Numbered from the stretch's first letter, positions 1 to 9,942 are shown. The stretch is 64,000 bases of DNA from Leclercia sp. AS011 (GCF_037152535.1 NZ_JBBCMA010000001.1:1-64000), one strand, 5' to 3'. A program made the numbers and translations. The notes: generated by a model not told the origin, from the letters alone.

Positions 1-102
1 CGGTGGTCCCACCTGACCCCATGCCGAACTCAGAAGTGAAACGCCGTAGCGCCGATGGTAGTGTGGGGTCTCCCCATGCGAGAGTAGGGAACTGCCAGGC
101 AT
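1..102 (+). rRNA. rrf: 5S ribosomal RNA, 3' part (5' end outside window)
   Basis: The first 102 bases match the enterobacterial 5S rRNA from about base 19 to its end at ...CTGCCAGGCAT; the first 18 or so bases lie before the window. The position beside kgtP/pssA matches the E. coli rrnG operon, so this is probably its last gene. Seen directly: the near-identical 5S sequence. Inferred: which rrn operon it is. Confidence 0.97.
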
Positions 103-113
103 CAAATTACGCG

Positions 114-141
114 AAAGCCCATCCTCACGGATGGGCTTTTT
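114..141 (+). terminator. rrn operon terminator
   Basis: An 11-bp perfect stem (AAAGCCCATCC / GGATGGGCTTT) with a TCAC loop runs into a T tract, 12 bases after the end of 5S rRNA. This is a classic rho-independent terminator of a ribosomal RNA operon. Confidence 0.95.
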
Positions 142-160
142 GCGTTGGGGCGGAAAAAAC

Positions 161-190
161 CGGCTGGCGGCTTCGCCTGCCCGGCCTACA
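161..190. repeat. REP-like palindromic fragment
   Basis: A GGCTGGCGGCTTCGCCTGCC core followed by CGGCCTAC resembles the longer REP units later in this window (for example near 9210 and 62600). It is a single, somewhat degraded unit between the rrn terminator and the next gene. Confidence 0.6.
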
Positions 191-222
191 ATAACAAGAT
201 ACGCATCGTCAGCGAGGTTATT

Positions 223-678
223 TTGCCGAACCCACCCTTTAACTACCAACAAGATTTCGCCAACACTAACTTCCGTGACCACCCGGAGCTTTACCAGGTA
301 GGACGGGGAGAACAAGGTGTTCTGCTGGTTGAACCTTACAAAAGCGAAATCCTTCCCCACTGGCGATATAAAAATGCTGAGGTTGCGACCAAATCTGCGC
401 AGGAGATCTATGCGCTGTTTGAACAATACCGCCAGCAAAACGATTTTGTGGGCATGGATATGGCAAGGAAGTTTATTCAGATGGGATATACCCGCGCCAG
501 ACGCTACGCCAACCACAAAGGCGGAAAAAAGTATGATGATGAATGCAACGTTCGTCCGTTAGATCACGATCCTGTGAAAGCCGAAGCGGCCAAAATCTTT
601 AAAGGATGGTGGGATAAAATTCGCGCCGACGAAGATTATTTGCAACGAAAACAAGCGCATCAAAAAAAGTGGGGATAA
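223..678 (+). CDS. DUF4385 family protein
   Basis: A protein of about 151 residues resembling the uncharacterised DUF4385 family; the N-terminal part NPPFNYQQDF and the later MDMARKFIQMGYTRARRYANH are the most family-like stretches. No signal peptide or membrane segment is visible, so it is probably cytoplasmic. The reading frame is open from an ATG at 145, but that start lies in the rrn terminator/REP region and lacks a ribosome site. A TTG at 223 has GAGG at 214-217, five bases upstream, and gives the expected family N-terminus. Function is unknown. It is a single-gene unit between the rrn operon and kgtP. I do not recall this gene at the E. coli K-12 locus. Confidence 0.8.
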   Translation: MPNPPFNYQQDFANTNFRDHPELYQVGRGEQGVLLVEPYKSEILPHWRYKNAEVATKSAQEIYALFEQYRQQNDFVGMDMARKFIQMGYTRARRYANHKGGKKYDDECNVRPLDHDPVKAEAAKIFKGWWDKIRADEDYLQRKQAHQKKWG

Positions 679-830
679 CGACGCCACTCCCATTAGCGCT
701 CGTTTTATGACGTAACTCACAAAATTAAATGAAACATAATAGAAACAATTTTTTTACCTAACGTTAAATTTTAAACCTGGTTTTACTGGAATGGGTGCAA
801 TGGCCCGCAATGTAAGACAGGGGATTTAAA

Positions 831-2138
831 ATGACAGAAACCGTAGCAAGTATAGATACGGATAGTAAAAAAGCAACAGACGGGGATACTCGCCGTAGGA
901 TCTGGGCAATTGTCGGCGCATCTTCAGGCAATCTGGTGGAATGGTTCGACTTTTACGTTTACTCATTTTGCTCACTCTATTTTGCCCATATCTTCTTCCC
1001 ATCCGGCAACACCACTACCCAACTGCTGCAAACCGCAGGCGTCTTCGCCGCCGGCTTTTTAATGCGTCCGATCGGTGGCTGGCTGTTTGGTCGCATCGCC
1101 GACAGAAAAGGGCGAAAAACGTCCATGCTGATCTCCGTCTGCATGATGTGTTTCGGCTCTTTGGTGATCGCCTGTTTACCTGGCTATGACGCGATCGGCA
1201 CATGGGCACCGGCCTTACTGTTGCTGGCCCGTTTGTTCCAGGGGCTCTCCGTGGGGGGAGAATACGGCACCAGCGCGACCTATATGAGTGAAGTCGCAGT
1301 GGAGGGTCGTAAGGGCTTCTATGCCTCTTTTCAGTACGTCACGCTGATAGGTGGACAGCTGCTGGCTATCCTTGCAGTAGTAATCCTGCAACAGGTTCTG
1401 AGTGATGAAGATCTTCGTGCCTGGGGATGGCGTATTCCTTTTGCGATCGGTGCGGTACTTGCTGTTGTGGCATTGTGGTTACGCCGCCAGCTGGAAGAGA
1501 CGTCCCGAAAAGAGGTGCGGGCGTTAAAAGAGGCAGGTTCATTTAAAGGTTTGTGGCGTAACCGGAAGGCATTTCTGATGGTGCTTGGCTTTACGGCAGG
1601 CGGCTCGCTCACCTTCTATACCTTTACTACCTATATGCAGAAGTATCTGGTCAACACGACGGGCATGCACGCTAACGTGGCGAGTATGGTCATGACGGTA
1701 GCGCTGTTTGTCTTTATGTTGATTCAGCCCATCGTCGGCGCGCTATCGGATAAAATAGGTCGTCGTAACTCAATGCTGATTTTTGGCGGGTTGTCGGCGT
1801 TATGCACGGTGCCCATTCTCACGGCCCTTCAGCATGTTTCATCTCCTTATGCCGCTTTTGCACTGGTAATGGTGGCGCTGATTATCGCCAGCTTCTATAC
1901 CTCTATCAGCGGTATCCTTAAAGCAGAGATGTTTCCGGCTCAGGTACGTGCGCTGGGCGTTGGGCTGTCTTATGCAGTGGCTAATGCGCTGTTTGGCGGT
2001 TCGGCGGAATATGTCGCACTGTCACTGAAATCGGCAGGAAATGAGACCATCTTCTTCTGGTACGTTACGCTGATGGGAGCGCTGGCATTCATTGTCTCGT
2101 TGATGCTGCACCGAAAAGGCAAAGGGATCCGTCTTTAG
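831..2138 (+). CDS. kgtP: alpha-ketoglutarate:H+ symporter
   Basis: A 435-residue inner-membrane permease of the major facilitator superfamily (metabolite:H+ symporter branch), about 12 membrane helices. It imports 2-oxoglutarate with protons. It is nearly identical to E. coli KgtP (432 aa) after a variable N-terminal tail; the [20 protein letters not shown] start of the core and the loop [10 protein letters not shown] after helix 2 are the family signatures. AGGGGA lies 8 bases before the ATG. It is monocistronic and its last four bases overlap the convergent yfiM stop. The 152-base upstream spacer is AT-rich and shows no operator I can name. Confidence 0.96.
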   Translation: MTETVASIDTDSKKATDGDTRRRIWAIVGASSGNLVEWFDFYVYSFCSLYFAHIFFPSGNTTTQLLQTAGVFAAGFLMRPIGGWLFGRIADRKGRKTSMLISVCMMCFGSLVIACLPGYDAIGTWAPALLLLARLFQGLSVGGEYGTSATYMSEVAVEGRKGFYASFQYVTLIGGQLLAILAVVILQQVLSDEDLRAWGWRIPFAIGAVLAVVALWLRRQLEETSRKEVRALKEAGSFKGLWRNRKAFLMVLGFTAGGSLTFYTFTTYMQKYLVNTTGMHANVASMVMTVALFVFMLIQPIVGALSDKIGRRNSMLIFGGLSALCTVPILTALQHVSSPYAAFALVMVALIIASFYTSISGILKAEMFPAQVRALGVGLSYAVANALFGGSAEYVALSLKSAGNETIFFWYVTLMGALAFIVSLMLHRKGKGIRL

Positions 2139-2458
2139 CGATCTGCCAGTTGCCACAGGCTATAGCCGGTCGTCGCGCCGGCGATATCCCAGGCAAAATC
2201 TTTCCAGCTCCAGCCGCTCCCCGCCGGGCGGCTGTCCCACAGCTCCTTCGATGCGCCCAGACTGACCGAAAACATCAGACCATACGCGGCGCTACGATCG
2301 CGGCTGTAACCCTGGCGTTGAGCATATTCATTACCCGCCGCCGATAGCATTGCCGAGGCTAAAAAGTGTTGCGCCTTATCCTGACCAGACCAGCTATCCT
2401 GAGCCATATGGCTGCAGCCGGACAGGACCAGACAGCCCATTAACAGGAAATAACGCAC
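2135..2458 (-). CDS. yfiM: putative lipoprotein YfiM
   Basis: A small lipoprotein: hydrophobic leader, then lipobox LSGC (Cys about residue 15), then a conserved DUF2279-type body with KAQHF and [10 protein letters not shown]. Function unknown; expected to be membrane-anchored by lipid. The reading frame extends to an ATG at 2470, but that ATG (ATGGAGG) contains the Shine-Dalgarno GGAGG of a GTG at 2458, five bases further on. The GTG start gives 107 residues, matching the length I recall for E. coli YfiM. It follows pssA on the same strand, separated by a terminator whose T-run touches the upstream ATG. Confidence 0.88.
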   Translation of the reverse strand: MRYFLLMGCLVLSGCSHMAQDSWSGQDKAQHFLASAMLSAAGNEYAQRQGYSRDRSAAYGLMFSVSLGASKELWDSRPAGSGWSWKDFAWDIAGATTGYSLWQLADR

Positions 2459-2470
2459 AACGACCTCCAT

Positions 2471-2496
2471 AAAAAAGCCCCGTCGATGACAGGGCT
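2471..2496 (-). terminator. terminator after pssA
   Basis: On the minus strand AGCCC(TGTCATCGAC)GGGGCT is followed by six T, directly after the pssA stop. The hairpin with T-run ends two bases before the first ATG of the yfiM frame, so read-through into yfiM should be limited. Confidence 0.75.
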
Positions 2497-2501
2497 GAAG
2501 A

Positions 2502-3857
2502 TTACAAAATGCGGCTAATCAGACGATCGATTCGGATCCTGCGCAGACGGCGGATCAGCTTTCTGACCTTGACCGGGTAATCGGCAATGCTCTGCAGATC
2601 GCGGTAATGGTTAACCACAGTGGTGTGGGTGCGAATCAGCTCCAGCTCGCGATCGCGCTGAGCGGCAAGCTCGTGGCGCGGGTCGTGGATCAGAATGGCA
2701 TTCTCCAGATCCAGTCGCCATGCACGCGGGTTGAGGTTATTTCCCGTCAGCAGCATCCATTCATCATCAACCCACATTCCTTTCAGGTGATAGCTATTGT
2801 CTTCATCTTTCCAGAGACGCACCACCAGCTGATCGGTATTCACATAATACTGCAGGCGGCTGAGGAAGCGGCGCAGGTTGATCTCATACAGATAAGGCAG
2901 AGCGCCGATGATCTTGAACGGCTGATCTTCCGGGATAAAGAAATCGTTCGCGGTTTTATCGCCTACGATAATCTCCACCTTTTTGCCGTCCCGTAAGAGC
3001 TGAATGATATTACGCACCAGCACGGCTGGCAGGTTGAAGTATGGCGTGCAGATGGTCAGCTTATGCTCGGTGCAGGGCATAAGATGGAAGATGGTTTTAT
3101 TGAGCAGGCTGGACTTGCCCAGGCCTACAAGAGGCGTCACCGCAAGCTGTTCGTTATCCGCATCACCCTGGAAATGGTACATGGCATCGCGCAGTTCCTG
3201 ACGGAAAAGGCGAATGTCATTTTTAATCTCCGGGCTTTTTGGACGATGGGGATCGTCAAGGCGATTCACGCCGCGACCGCGCACCAGGTGCTGATCAACC
3301 CACTCGAACATGATGTCCGCCATGCGGGCATTACGCACCAGGTGATAGCGATCGTAACGGTATTTATCGAGCTGATGCAGGTAGACGTCATTCAGACTCG
3401 CGCCGCTGTACAGCACGCTGTCATCAATAATGAAGCCTTTGAAATGGAGTACACCGAGCGCTTCGCGGGTGTTAACCGGGACACCATAAACCGTGACCTC
3501 TACGCCAGGATTCTCCTGCGCCATGCGGCAATACCAGTCGGCATTGGTGTTGGATGCGGCCGCACCAATACGTCCGCGCTGGGCGCGATGCCAGTCAACC
3601 AGGATGCGTACATCCAGTTCCGGGCGCTGACGTTTGGCCTCGTATACCGCGCGTAAAATGGCGCTGCCGCCTTCATCCTGTTCAAGATAAAGCGCGATGA
3701 TGCAGATACGATGCGTTGCGCTGGCAATTTTTTCCAGTAGCGTCTCCCGAAAATCGGCGGGAGCATAAAAGAACTCTACATCATCAACTGACTGAGAAAG
3801 CTTCGGTAGTTGAGCAAGGTGTTGTTGATGTTTGTTACGCTTAAATTTGGACAACAT
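2502..3857 (-). CDS. pssA: CDP-diacylglycerol--serine O-phosphatidyltransferase (phosphatidylserine synthase)
   Basis: Makes phosphatidylserine from CDP-diacylglycerol and serine, the committed step to phosphatidylethanolamine; a peripheral, ribosome/membrane-associated enzyme. It is a phospholipase D superfamily protein with two HKD motifs: H138-x-K140-x4-D145 (HFKGFIIDD) and H357-x-K359-x4-D364 (HLKGMWVDD). The length of 451 residues equals E. coli PssA. The ATG at 3857 (MLSKFKRNK) is chosen over a GTG one codon upstream because it matches the known N-terminus. The C-terminus is strongly basic ([10 protein letters not shown]), suiting interaction with acidic lipids. Confidence 0.97.
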   Translation of the reverse strand: MLSKFKRNKHQQHLAQLPKLSQSVDDVEFFYAPADFRETLLEKIASATHRICIIALYLEQDEGGSAILRAVYEAKRQRPELDVRILVDWHRAQRGRIGAAASNTNADWYCRMAQENPGVEVTVYGVPVNTREALGVLHFKGFIIDDSVLYSGASLNDVYLHQLDKYRYDRYHLVRNARMADIMFEWVDQHLVRGRGVNRLDDPHRPKSPEIKNDIRLFRQELRDAMYHFQGDADNEQLAVTPLVGLGKSSLLNKTIFHLMPCTEHKLTICTPYFNLPAVLVRNIIQLLRDGKKVEIIVGDKTANDFFIPEDQPFKIIGALPYLYEINLRRFLSRLQYYVNTDQLVVRLWKDEDNSYHLKGMWVDDEWMLLTGNNLNPRAWRLDLENAILIHDPRHELAAQRDRELELIRTHTTVVNHYRDLQSIADYPVKVRKLIRRLRRIRIDRLISRIL

Positions 3858-3967
3858 CACAGTGCGTTTCTTCTCTGTTCATTGAAGGATTATATGGACT
3901 ATGCAGACAACAGAAGCGGGCAATCATACCACCAGTGCCGTTTAAAGTGGTCAACATTTCCAGTACC

Positions 3968-6631
3968 TTACTCTTGTTTACCTGCTGACATCAGCGCCAG
4001 CGTCAACCCGACGATGCCGTCTTCCAGCTGAACATCAACGGTAAAGCCTAATTTTCGTGCCAGAGCGATCATGCCCCGGTTATTGGGCATAGTAATGCCA
4101 TTGAGGCGGATAAGTCCGTGATCGCGCGTATAACTGATTAGCTTTTCCAGTAACCGTCTTCCCAATCCGAGTCCTTTTAGATCGGAGCGAACCAGCACTG
4201 CAAACTCCGCATCGACGTTATCGGGATCGGAAATAGCACGCGTGACGCCAAGGATCTCATCGCCCTCATCCGTGCGGCGGACGGCAACAAAAGCCATTTC
4301 CCGATCGTAGTCGATCTGCGTCATATTGGCTAAATCTTCGTGGGTAAATTCGTTGATTTCACTAAAGTAGCGGTAGTACAGATCTTCTTTTGTTACCTGG
4401 TCGATAAAGCGCTGCAGCTGAGGTTCATCTTCCGGCAGGATGGGACGAAACAGCGATCTCTCGCCATTTTTCATCTCCACCCACTCTTCAAGCTGATGGG
4501 GATAAGGGCGGATTGCGAGACGGCTTTCACGATCGCCGGTAAAGGCCGCAACATCCATCGTCACATCCAGCGCCGTCAGCTCGCTGCCGGATGCCAGCAA
4601 AGGATGAATATCCAGACGCCGAATTTCCGGGCTGTCGACAATCAGGTTCGATACCTGCACCAGGAACTGGCTCAGGGCGGCAATATCCAGCGGTCGCAAG
4701 GCGCTACGTCCGCGGATCTTCTTGCTCTTGATCCCCTGGATCACCAGATAGCGCGCCAGGTTCATGTTCAGCGGAGGCAGCGCCACCACAGCCTGCTCTT
4801 CAGGGCGCCACTCCACGCCCCCTTCACCCAGCATGATCAGCGGGCCGAAGACCGGATCGTGTTCGACCACCACCCGCAGCTCCTGTGCGCCCGCGCGGTT
4901 GGCCATGCTTTGCACCAGTAGACCGTGAATGCGTGCCTGGGGCCAGGTCATTTTGACGCGATCGATAATGGCATCCGCCGCCTGCTGCACTTCTGCGGCG
5001 GTGCGCAGATACAGCATGACCCCCTGGACTTCCGACTTATGCGGAATATCGGGAGAGCGCAGTTTCAGGGCCACCGGATAACCAATCTGCTCGGCGATAT
5101 GCACCGCTTCTGCACTGTCGCTGGCGATCCAGGTCGGCAGGGTATGCATGCCGAAGGCATTAAGGATCGGCTGCACCTCATGGGTATCCAGCGAGCGTGC
5201 GCCATCATCAATGGCGCGCTGCAGCAGGGCCCGGGCGTGGCCGGTATTGGCCGTCAGATTGCCAGGAAGCGCAGGCGTTTCCCGCAGCTGTTTCTGGTTA
5301 CGCCGGTACTCCACCATATGCATAAAGGCAGTGATAGTGCCTTCCGGGGTGCGGTATGTCGGCAATCCCGCCTCGCTGAACAGGCGTCGCGCCTCCTGAG
5401 AGGAATACTCGCCGCACCAGTTAGTCAGGAGCGACACGTATTTTCCCCGGGGATGCTTCTTCACGGCCTCAATCAGCGAACGGGCGCTTTCGCTACCCGG
5501 TGCTACGGCGCTCGGGGAGTGAATGACCATCAGGGCGTCAAAATCCTGGCTTTCCAGCAGGATGTTCAGGGCGCTGATATAGCGATCGCTACTGGCATCA
5601 TCGCGCAAATCCAGGGGATTACCCGGCTCCACGCCGGGCGGCAGCGTATCACGCAGGCGCTGGAGCGTCTCTTCGCTGAGTGCGGCCAGCTTCCCGTTGC
5701 GCAGCCAGAGTTCGTCCAGCGCCAGCGCAGCCGGGGCGGCGCCATTGCTGATGATCATCAGCCGCTCTCCCCGCAGCGGGCGCATATGGCTGAGCGTTTC
5801 GACAGCGGAAAAGAGTTCGTGAGTATCCTGAACGCGCAGTAAACCGGCGCGCTGGATAGCCGCATCCCATGCCGGATCCATCCCGGAATGGGAGTGCAAC
5901 AGACGTTGGGCGGCCGGGCTACGTCCGCTTTTGATCACCAGGATCGGTTTATTGCGCGAGGCGCTACGGGCGGCGGACACAAAGCGTCGCGCGTCGCTGA
6001 GATGTTCAAGATAGAGCAGAATCGCGCTGGTTTTGCTGTCACGCGCCAGGAAATCCAGCAGCTCGTCGACATCAATGTCCAGCCCGTCGCCCAGCGCGAT
6101 AAAGTAGGAGAACCCCATCTCGCGCTGCTGGGCCCAGTCGAGAATGGTATTGGAGACCGCAGCCGACTGCGAGATAAAGGCCAGTTTGCCTTTACGTATT
6201 GGCACGGGAGAGAAACTGGCGTTCAGCCCCTGCCAGGGAGCCAACAGGCCGAGGCTGTTTGGCCCCAGCAGCCGCATCTGGTGTCGCGCCGCGCAGGCCA
6301 GCAGCTCCGCCTGTTGTTCAGGCGGCGAGGAGAGAATGATGCAGGTTTTGCAGCCCTTTTCCCCCAGCGCCTCGAGTAGCGCGATATTGCGGCGGGCGTG
6401 GGTACACAGCACCGCGAGATCGGGAATAAAGGGCAGAGCGTCGACGTCGGGCCAGGCCAGAACGCCCAGCACGGCTTTATAAGCCGGTGTCACCGGCAGG
6501 ATCGGGCCGTTAAAACCGCCTGCGAGCAGGTTTCGCATCATCAGGTAACCGGCGCGTTCGGGTTTCATCGACGCGCCAATCACGGCGATGGATTTAGGGC
6601 GGAGTAAGGCTTCTAACCCGCGCTGGCTCAT
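3968..6631 (-). CDS. patZ: protein lysine acetyltransferase PatZ (Pka/YfiQ)
   Basis: An 887-residue cytoplasmic enzyme. The N-terminal two thirds is an ADP-forming acyl-CoA synthetase-like unit (CoA-binding domain from residue 1 with SIAVIGAS, then ATP-grasp), which in the family is catalytically silent. The last 160 or so residues are a GNAT acetyltransferase with acetyl-CoA loop GLGLGRRLLEKLI near 820-832. It acetylates lysines, including acetyl-CoA synthetase, and turns it off. Length matches E. coli (886). AGGAG precedes the ATG. It lies 35 bases after tapT on the same strand, so the two are probably cotranscribed. Confidence 0.96.
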   Translation of the reverse strand: MSQRGLEALLRPKSIAVIGASMKPERAGYLMMRNLLAGGFNGPILPVTPAYKAVLGVLAWPDVDALPFIPDLAVLCTHARRNIALLEALGEKGCKTCIILSSPPEQQAELLACAARHQMRLLGPNSLGLLAPWQGLNASFSPVPIRKGKLAFISQSAAVSNTILDWAQQREMGFSYFIALGDGLDIDVDELLDFLARDSKTSAILLYLEHLSDARRFVSAARSASRNKPILVIKSGRSPAAQRLLHSHSGMDPAWDAAIQRAGLLRVQDTHELFSAVETLSHMRPLRGERLMIISNGAAPAALALDELWLRNGKLAALSEETLQRLRDTLPPGVEPGNPLDLRDDASSDRYISALNILLESQDFDALMVIHSPSAVAPGSESARSLIEAVKKHPRGKYVSLLTNWCGEYSSQEARRLFSEAGLPTYRTPEGTITAFMHMVEYRRNQKQLRETPALPGNLTANTGHARALLQRAIDDGARSLDTHEVQPILNAFGMHTLPTWIASDSAEAVHIAEQIGYPVALKLRSPDIPHKSEVQGVMLYLRTAAEVQQAADAIIDRVKMTWPQARIHGLLVQSMANRAGAQELRVVVEHDPVFGPLIMLGEGGVEWRPEEQAVVALPPLNMNLARYLVIQGIKSKKIRGRSALRPLDIAALSQFLVQVSNLIVDSPEIRRLDIHPLLASGSELTALDVTMDVAAFTGDRESRLAIRPYPHQLEEWVEMKNGERSLFRPILPEDEPQLQRFIDQVTKEDLYYRYFSEINEFTHEDLANMTQIDYDREMAFVAVRRTDEGDEILGVTRAISDPDNVDAEFAVLVRSDLKGLGLGRRLLEKLISYTRDHGLIRLNGITMPNNRGMIALARKLGFTVDVQLEDGIVGLTLALMSAGKQE

Positions 6632-6666
6632 ACAAGTCTCCTGAAAGGGCGAGTGACCTGATGATT

Positions 6667-7365
6667 TTAAACGCTTTCCGGCTCCGCTGCTGTGATGCTT
6701 CCCTTATGAATGGTTTTTCCGGCCAGATAGCGTTCACGAAAACGCGTGAAGTGATCGCCCAGTGCGCCAGCCGCTTGTACATCTCCCGCCAGATCCAGCA
6801 GGGCAATCGCCACTTCGGCGGTGCAGTACTGACCTTCAGCATGGGCTTCGCGCAGGCGGTAAGCGGAAACGCGCGACAGGTCGACGGAGATGACCGGCAG
6901 GGCATCAAGGTAAGGGCTCTTGCGGAACATTTTGCGCGCTTCGGTCCAGGTGCCATCCAGCATTATGAACAGCGGCGGCTTGCCGGATGGCGGCACGGAA
7001 AGCACCTGACGTGATTCTCCTGCATAGGAAGCGGGGAACACGACCATAGGTTGATAATCGGGGCTCGCGACCAGATCGAGCAGCGCCTGCGGCGGCTCAG
7101 TACGTGACCACTGGAAGGCGGTGGTATCGGGTAAAATATCGGCGATCAACCGCCCGGTATTGCTCGGTTTCATCGGTTCGGTATCGAACATCACCAGACA
7201 GAAACGGCTGTGGGCCTGGCTCGGGATCAGGGTCGCGCACAGGCACTGCTTAAGCGGCAGCAGGCAGCGCTGACAGCGACGAATGCGGTTACCACGGGCA
7301 AGAAAGGGGCGAGTCGCACGCGCCAGGCGTTCGGCGCGCAATTGCAGTACGGCGTTATCAGTCAT
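6667..7365 (-). CDS. tapT: tRNA-uridine aminocarboxypropyltransferase (DTW domain)
   Basis: TapT (YfiP) transfers the 3-amino-3-carboxypropyl group from S-adenosylmethionine to uridine 47 of tRNAs (acp3U). Visible marks: an N-terminal zinc cluster CQRCLLPLKQCLC, the FDTEPMKPSNTGRLIAD block and the DTW-type motif DGTWTEARKM. The start at 7365 (MTDNAVLQLRAER) gives 232 residues, the same as E. coli; the frame stays open further upstream but the extra 17 residues are not family-like. It sits between trxC (71 bases upstream) and patZ (35 bases downstream) on the same strand. Confidence 0.93.
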   Translation of the reverse strand: MTDNAVLQLRAERLARATRPFLARGNRIRRCQRCLLPLKQCLCATLIPSQAHSRFCLVMFDTEPMKPSNTGRLIADILPDTTAFQWSRTEPPQALLDLVASPDYQPMVVFPASYAGESRQVLSVPPSGKPPLFIMLDGTWTEARKMFRKSPYLDALPVISVDLSRVSAYRLREAHAEGQYCTAEVAIALLDLAGDVQAAGALGDHFTRFRERYLAGKTIHKGSITAAEPESV

Positions 7366-7436
7366 GGGGGAGTGCGCAGAAAAAACGCCATTCTCGCAGA
7401 GGCGAGAGCGGGGCACAAGTTACGTGCCCCGGAATA

Positions 7437-7856
7437 TCAGAGGGATTCGTTCAGCCAGCTGTCAAACGGGGCTTTAGGAACGGCACCGTTCAACATATCA
7501 ACAACTTCGCCATTCTTGATAATCATGATGGTCGGGATACTGCGAATGCGGAAGCGGGCGCTCAGCTCGCGTTCGGTCTCGGTATTCACTTTCACGAAAC
7601 GCACTTTACCGCTGCGCTCTTCGGCGACATCTTCAAAAATCGGGGCAAAGTTACGGCACGGGCCGCACCAGGGAGCCCAGAAATCAATGACTACCGGCAG
7701 ATCGTCCTTCAGCAGTTTATCCAGAGTTGCACCGGTAGCATTAATGACATCACCATCGAACAATTCATGACCGCAGCGTCCGCATTTTGCTCCGTCATCA
7801 ATTCGATCATCCGGAATGCGGTTAAGAGCCTGGCAGTTGGCACATACGGTATTCAT
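7437..7856 (-). CDS. trxC: thioredoxin 2
   Basis: A 139-residue thioredoxin with an N-terminal zinc module (CANC near residue 5 and CGRC near residue 26) and the active site WCGPC in the second domain. It reduces disulfides in the cytoplasm and in E. coli is induced by OxyR under oxidative stress. The cis-proline region SIPTIMI is intact. The upstream 200 bases carry an AT-rich segment (GATAATATGTAACATATT on the minus strand) that could hold the promoter, but I cannot point to a clear OxyR site. Confidence 0.96.
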   Translation of the reverse strand: MNTVCANCQALNRIPDDRIDDGAKCGRCGHELFDGDVINATGATLDKLLKDDLPVVIDFWAPWCGPCRNFAPIFEDVAEERSGKVRFVKVNTETERELSARFRIRSIPTIMIIKNGEVVDMLNGAVPKAPFDSWLNESL

Positions 7857-8062
7857 AACTAACCTCAGGTAGAGCAGGGGGACAAATCGGCAACATGCCG
7901 GTTATGTTTCCAATATGTTACATATTATCAACGACCCTGTTTGAAACGACAATGCGTTTTATTCAATGAGAACAATAGTCACAGGCTTTTATACGAAGTA
8001 ATGGCTATGCGCCGGGACATCGGGTAATCTGCGCGCTTCGCGCAGCGCTGGTGGAGAAAAGC

Positions 8063-9163
8063 ATGAACGACGAACTGAAAAACAAAAGCGGCAAGGTCAA
8101 AGTGATGTATGTCCGCAGTGATGATGACTCTGATAAACGCACCGAAAATCCGCGTACCGGAAAAGGTGGCGGGCGTCCAGGGCCATCTCGTGCAGACGGT
8201 GGCCGTCGCCCCGCCCGCGATGAGAGAAACAGCCGCGGTGATGACCGCAAACGCGACGATCGTAAACGTGACGACCGTAAGCGTGATGATTTCAAACGCG
8301 ACGACTTTAACCGCGATGCGTCCCCATGGCGTACCGTTTCCCGTGCACCTGGCGATGAGTCAAAAGCACCCGTCGATCACGGGAGCATGGCCGGTAAAGC
8401 GGTTATCGATCCTGAAGTGATCCGTCGTCAGCGCGCGGAAGAGACCCGCGTCTACGGTGAGAACGCCTGCCAGGCCCTGTTCCAGAGCCGCCCTGATTGC
8501 ATCGTTCGCGCCTGGTTTATCCAGAGCGTTACGCCGCGTTTCAAAGAAGCGCTGCGCTGGATGGCCGCCAACCGCAAAGCCTACCACGTTGTAGACGATG
8601 CTGAGATCACCAAAGCGTCGGGCACCGAACACCACGGTGGCGTGTGCTTCCTGATTAAGAAACGTAACGGAACCACCGTTAAGCAGTGGGTAAGCCAGGC
8701 AGGCGAAGATGACTGCGTGCTGGCCCTGGAAGACGTGGGCAACCCGCACAACCTTGGCGCGATGATGCGCAGCTGCGCTCATTTCGGCGTCAAAGGGGTA
8801 CTGTTGCAGGATGCGGCTCTGCTGGAATCTGGTGCGGCAATCCGTACGGCGGAAGGCGGGGCGGAGCATGTTCAGCCGATCACCGGCGACAGCGTGCTGG
8901 AAGCCATTGAGCAGTTCCGTAAAGCGGGCTACGCCATTGTGACTACCTCCAGCCACAAAGGCACCACGCCGCTGTTTAAAGCGACACTGCCACGTAAAAT
9001 GGTGCTGGTGTTGGGTCAGGAGCGTGATGGTCTGACCGATGCGGCACTGTCCAGCGCCGATCTGAGCGTCTCAATTGATGGTACCGGCAATGTAGAAAGC
9101 CTCAACGTATCCGTTGCGACCGGCGTTCTGCTGGCGGAATGGTGGCGTCAGAACAAAGCGTAA
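8063..9163 (+). CDS. yfiF: SPOUT-type tRNA/rRNA methyltransferase YfiF
   Basis: A SpoU/TrmH-family 2'-O-methyltransferase by homology; no RNA target is firmly known to me. Order: basic, disordered N-terminus (residues 1-95), RNA-binding substrate domain (about 110-205), then the SPOUT domain with the knot motifs [27 protein letters not shown] and [12 protein letters not shown]. The ATG at 8063 has GGAG upstream; a GTG four codons earlier is less likely. It has 366 residues against about 345 in E. coli; the extra length is mostly five DD(R/F)(K/N)R repeats encoded at 8240-8314. Confidence 0.92.
   Translation: MNDELKNKSGKVKVMYVRSDDDSDKRTENPRTGKGGGRPGPSRADGGRRPARDERNSRGDDRKRDDRKRDDRKRDDFKRDDFNRDASPWRTVSRAPGDESKAPVDHGSMAGKAVIDPEVIRRQRAEETRVYGENACQALFQSRPDCIVRAWFIQSVTPRFKEALRWMAANRKAYHVVDDAEITKASGTEHHGGVCFLIKKRNGTTVKQWVSQAGEDDCVLALEDVGNPHNLGAMMRSCAHFGVKGVLLQDAALLESGAAIRTAEGGAEHVQPITGDSVLEAIEQFRKAGYAIVTTSSHKGTTPLFKATLPRKMVLVLGQERDGLTDAALSSADLSVSIDGTGNVESLNVSVATGVLLAEWWRQNKA
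8240..8314 (+). repeat. five tandem 15-bp units inside yfiF
   Basis: Five consecutive 15-bp units (GATGACCGCAAACGC and variants) encode [25 protein letters not shown]. Units differ mostly by silent or conservative changes. The charge-alternating tract lies in the disordered N-terminal tail, where length change is tolerated. Confidence 0.93.
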
Positions 9164-9176
9164 TGTCGCTTTGTTC

Positions 9177-9243
9177 GTAGGCCCGGCAAGCGTAGCGCCG
9201 CCGGGCAATGTGCCGGGTGGCGGCTTCGCCTTACCCGGCCTAC
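9177..9243. repeat. BIME: two inverted REP units
   Basis: GTAGGCCCGGCAAGCG... and ...GCCTTACCCGGCCTACA flank a short linker, giving two head-to-head REP palindromes between the yfiF stop and the end of ung. Typical of 3' ends of convergent enterobacterial genes; may act as a bidirectional mRNA end or gyrase site. Confidence 0.85.
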
Positions 9244-9252
9244 AAAACCACT

Positions 9253-9942
9253 CTATTCGCTTTCAGCCGGTAACTCCGGCATCCAGTTAATCGGCGTTTC
9301 GCCCTGTTTCTCCAGCCACTCATTCGCCAGCACAAAATGGTTGCAGCCAAAAAAGCCGCGATGCGCTGACAGCGGTGATGGGTGCGGTGCTTTCAGCACA
9401 TGGTGACGCTGGGTATCAATGATTGCCCCTTTCTTCTGCGCGTGAGATCCCCACAGTAAAAACACCACACCTTCCCGATGCTGGTTAATCAGGCTGATGA
9501 CTTTATCCGTAAAGGTCTCCCAGCCGAGGCTGGCATGGGAATGTGCCTGTCCTGCGCGAACCGTCAGCACGGTGTTAAGCAGCAGAACACCCTGTCGTGC
9601 CCAGCTTTCCAGATAGCCGTGCGCGGGTCGGGTAAAACCAGGTACCGAGGCTTCCAGCTCCTTATACATATTCAGCAGGGAAGGTGGGGTCGCAACGCCC
9701 GGACGCACGCTGAAGGCCAGTCCGTGCGCCTGACCCGGCCCGTGATAGGGATCCTGACCCAGGATGACTACTTTGACATCGGCCAATTCAGTAAAGCGGA
9801 AGGCGTTAAACACGTCTTTCTGGGGAGGATAGATGGTGATGCCGTCCTGACGTTCAGCGGCAACGGTGTTCAGGGTGTTGACGAAGTAAGGCTGTTTTTT
9901 CTCATCGGCCAGGACGTCGTGCCAGGTTAAAGGTGTAGTCAT
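9253..9942 (-). CDS. ung: uracil-DNA glycosylase
   Basis: Removes uracil from DNA at the start of base excision repair. Family 1 UDG, 229 residues as in E. coli. The water-activating loop [10 protein letters not shown] contains D64, and the DNA-intercalating loop [10 protein letters not shown] contains H187. GGAG lies before the ATG at 9942. It is a single gene on the minus strand, with the BIME at its 3' end and the grcA promoter region at its 5' side. Confidence 0.97.
   Translation of the reverse strand: MTTPLTWHDVLADEKKQPYFVNTLNTVAAERQDGITIYPPQKDVFNAFRFTELADVKVVILGQDPYHGPGQAHGLAFSVRPGVATPPSLLNMYKELEASVPGFTRPAHGYLESWARQGVLLLNTVLTVRAGQAHSHASLGWETFTDKVISLINQHREGVVFLLWGSHAQKKGAIIDTQRHHVLKAPHPSPLSAHRGFFGCNHFVLANEWLEKQGETPINWMPELPAESE

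Noticed and set aside
145..222. Upstream ATG extension of the DUF4385 gene
   Set aside because: It runs through the REP fragment next to the rrn terminator and lacks a ribosome site; the TTG at 223 is better supported.
8240..8314. Short tandem repeat as a possible CRISPR or mobile remnant
   Set aside because: Units are contiguous, 15 bp, in frame and coding; no spacers or flanking inverted repeats.
9177..9243. Paired palindromes as an attachment site or transposon end
   Set aside because: Same unit recurs at 39138, 55410 and 62561 only between genes, with no integrase or transposase: ordinary REP/BIME.
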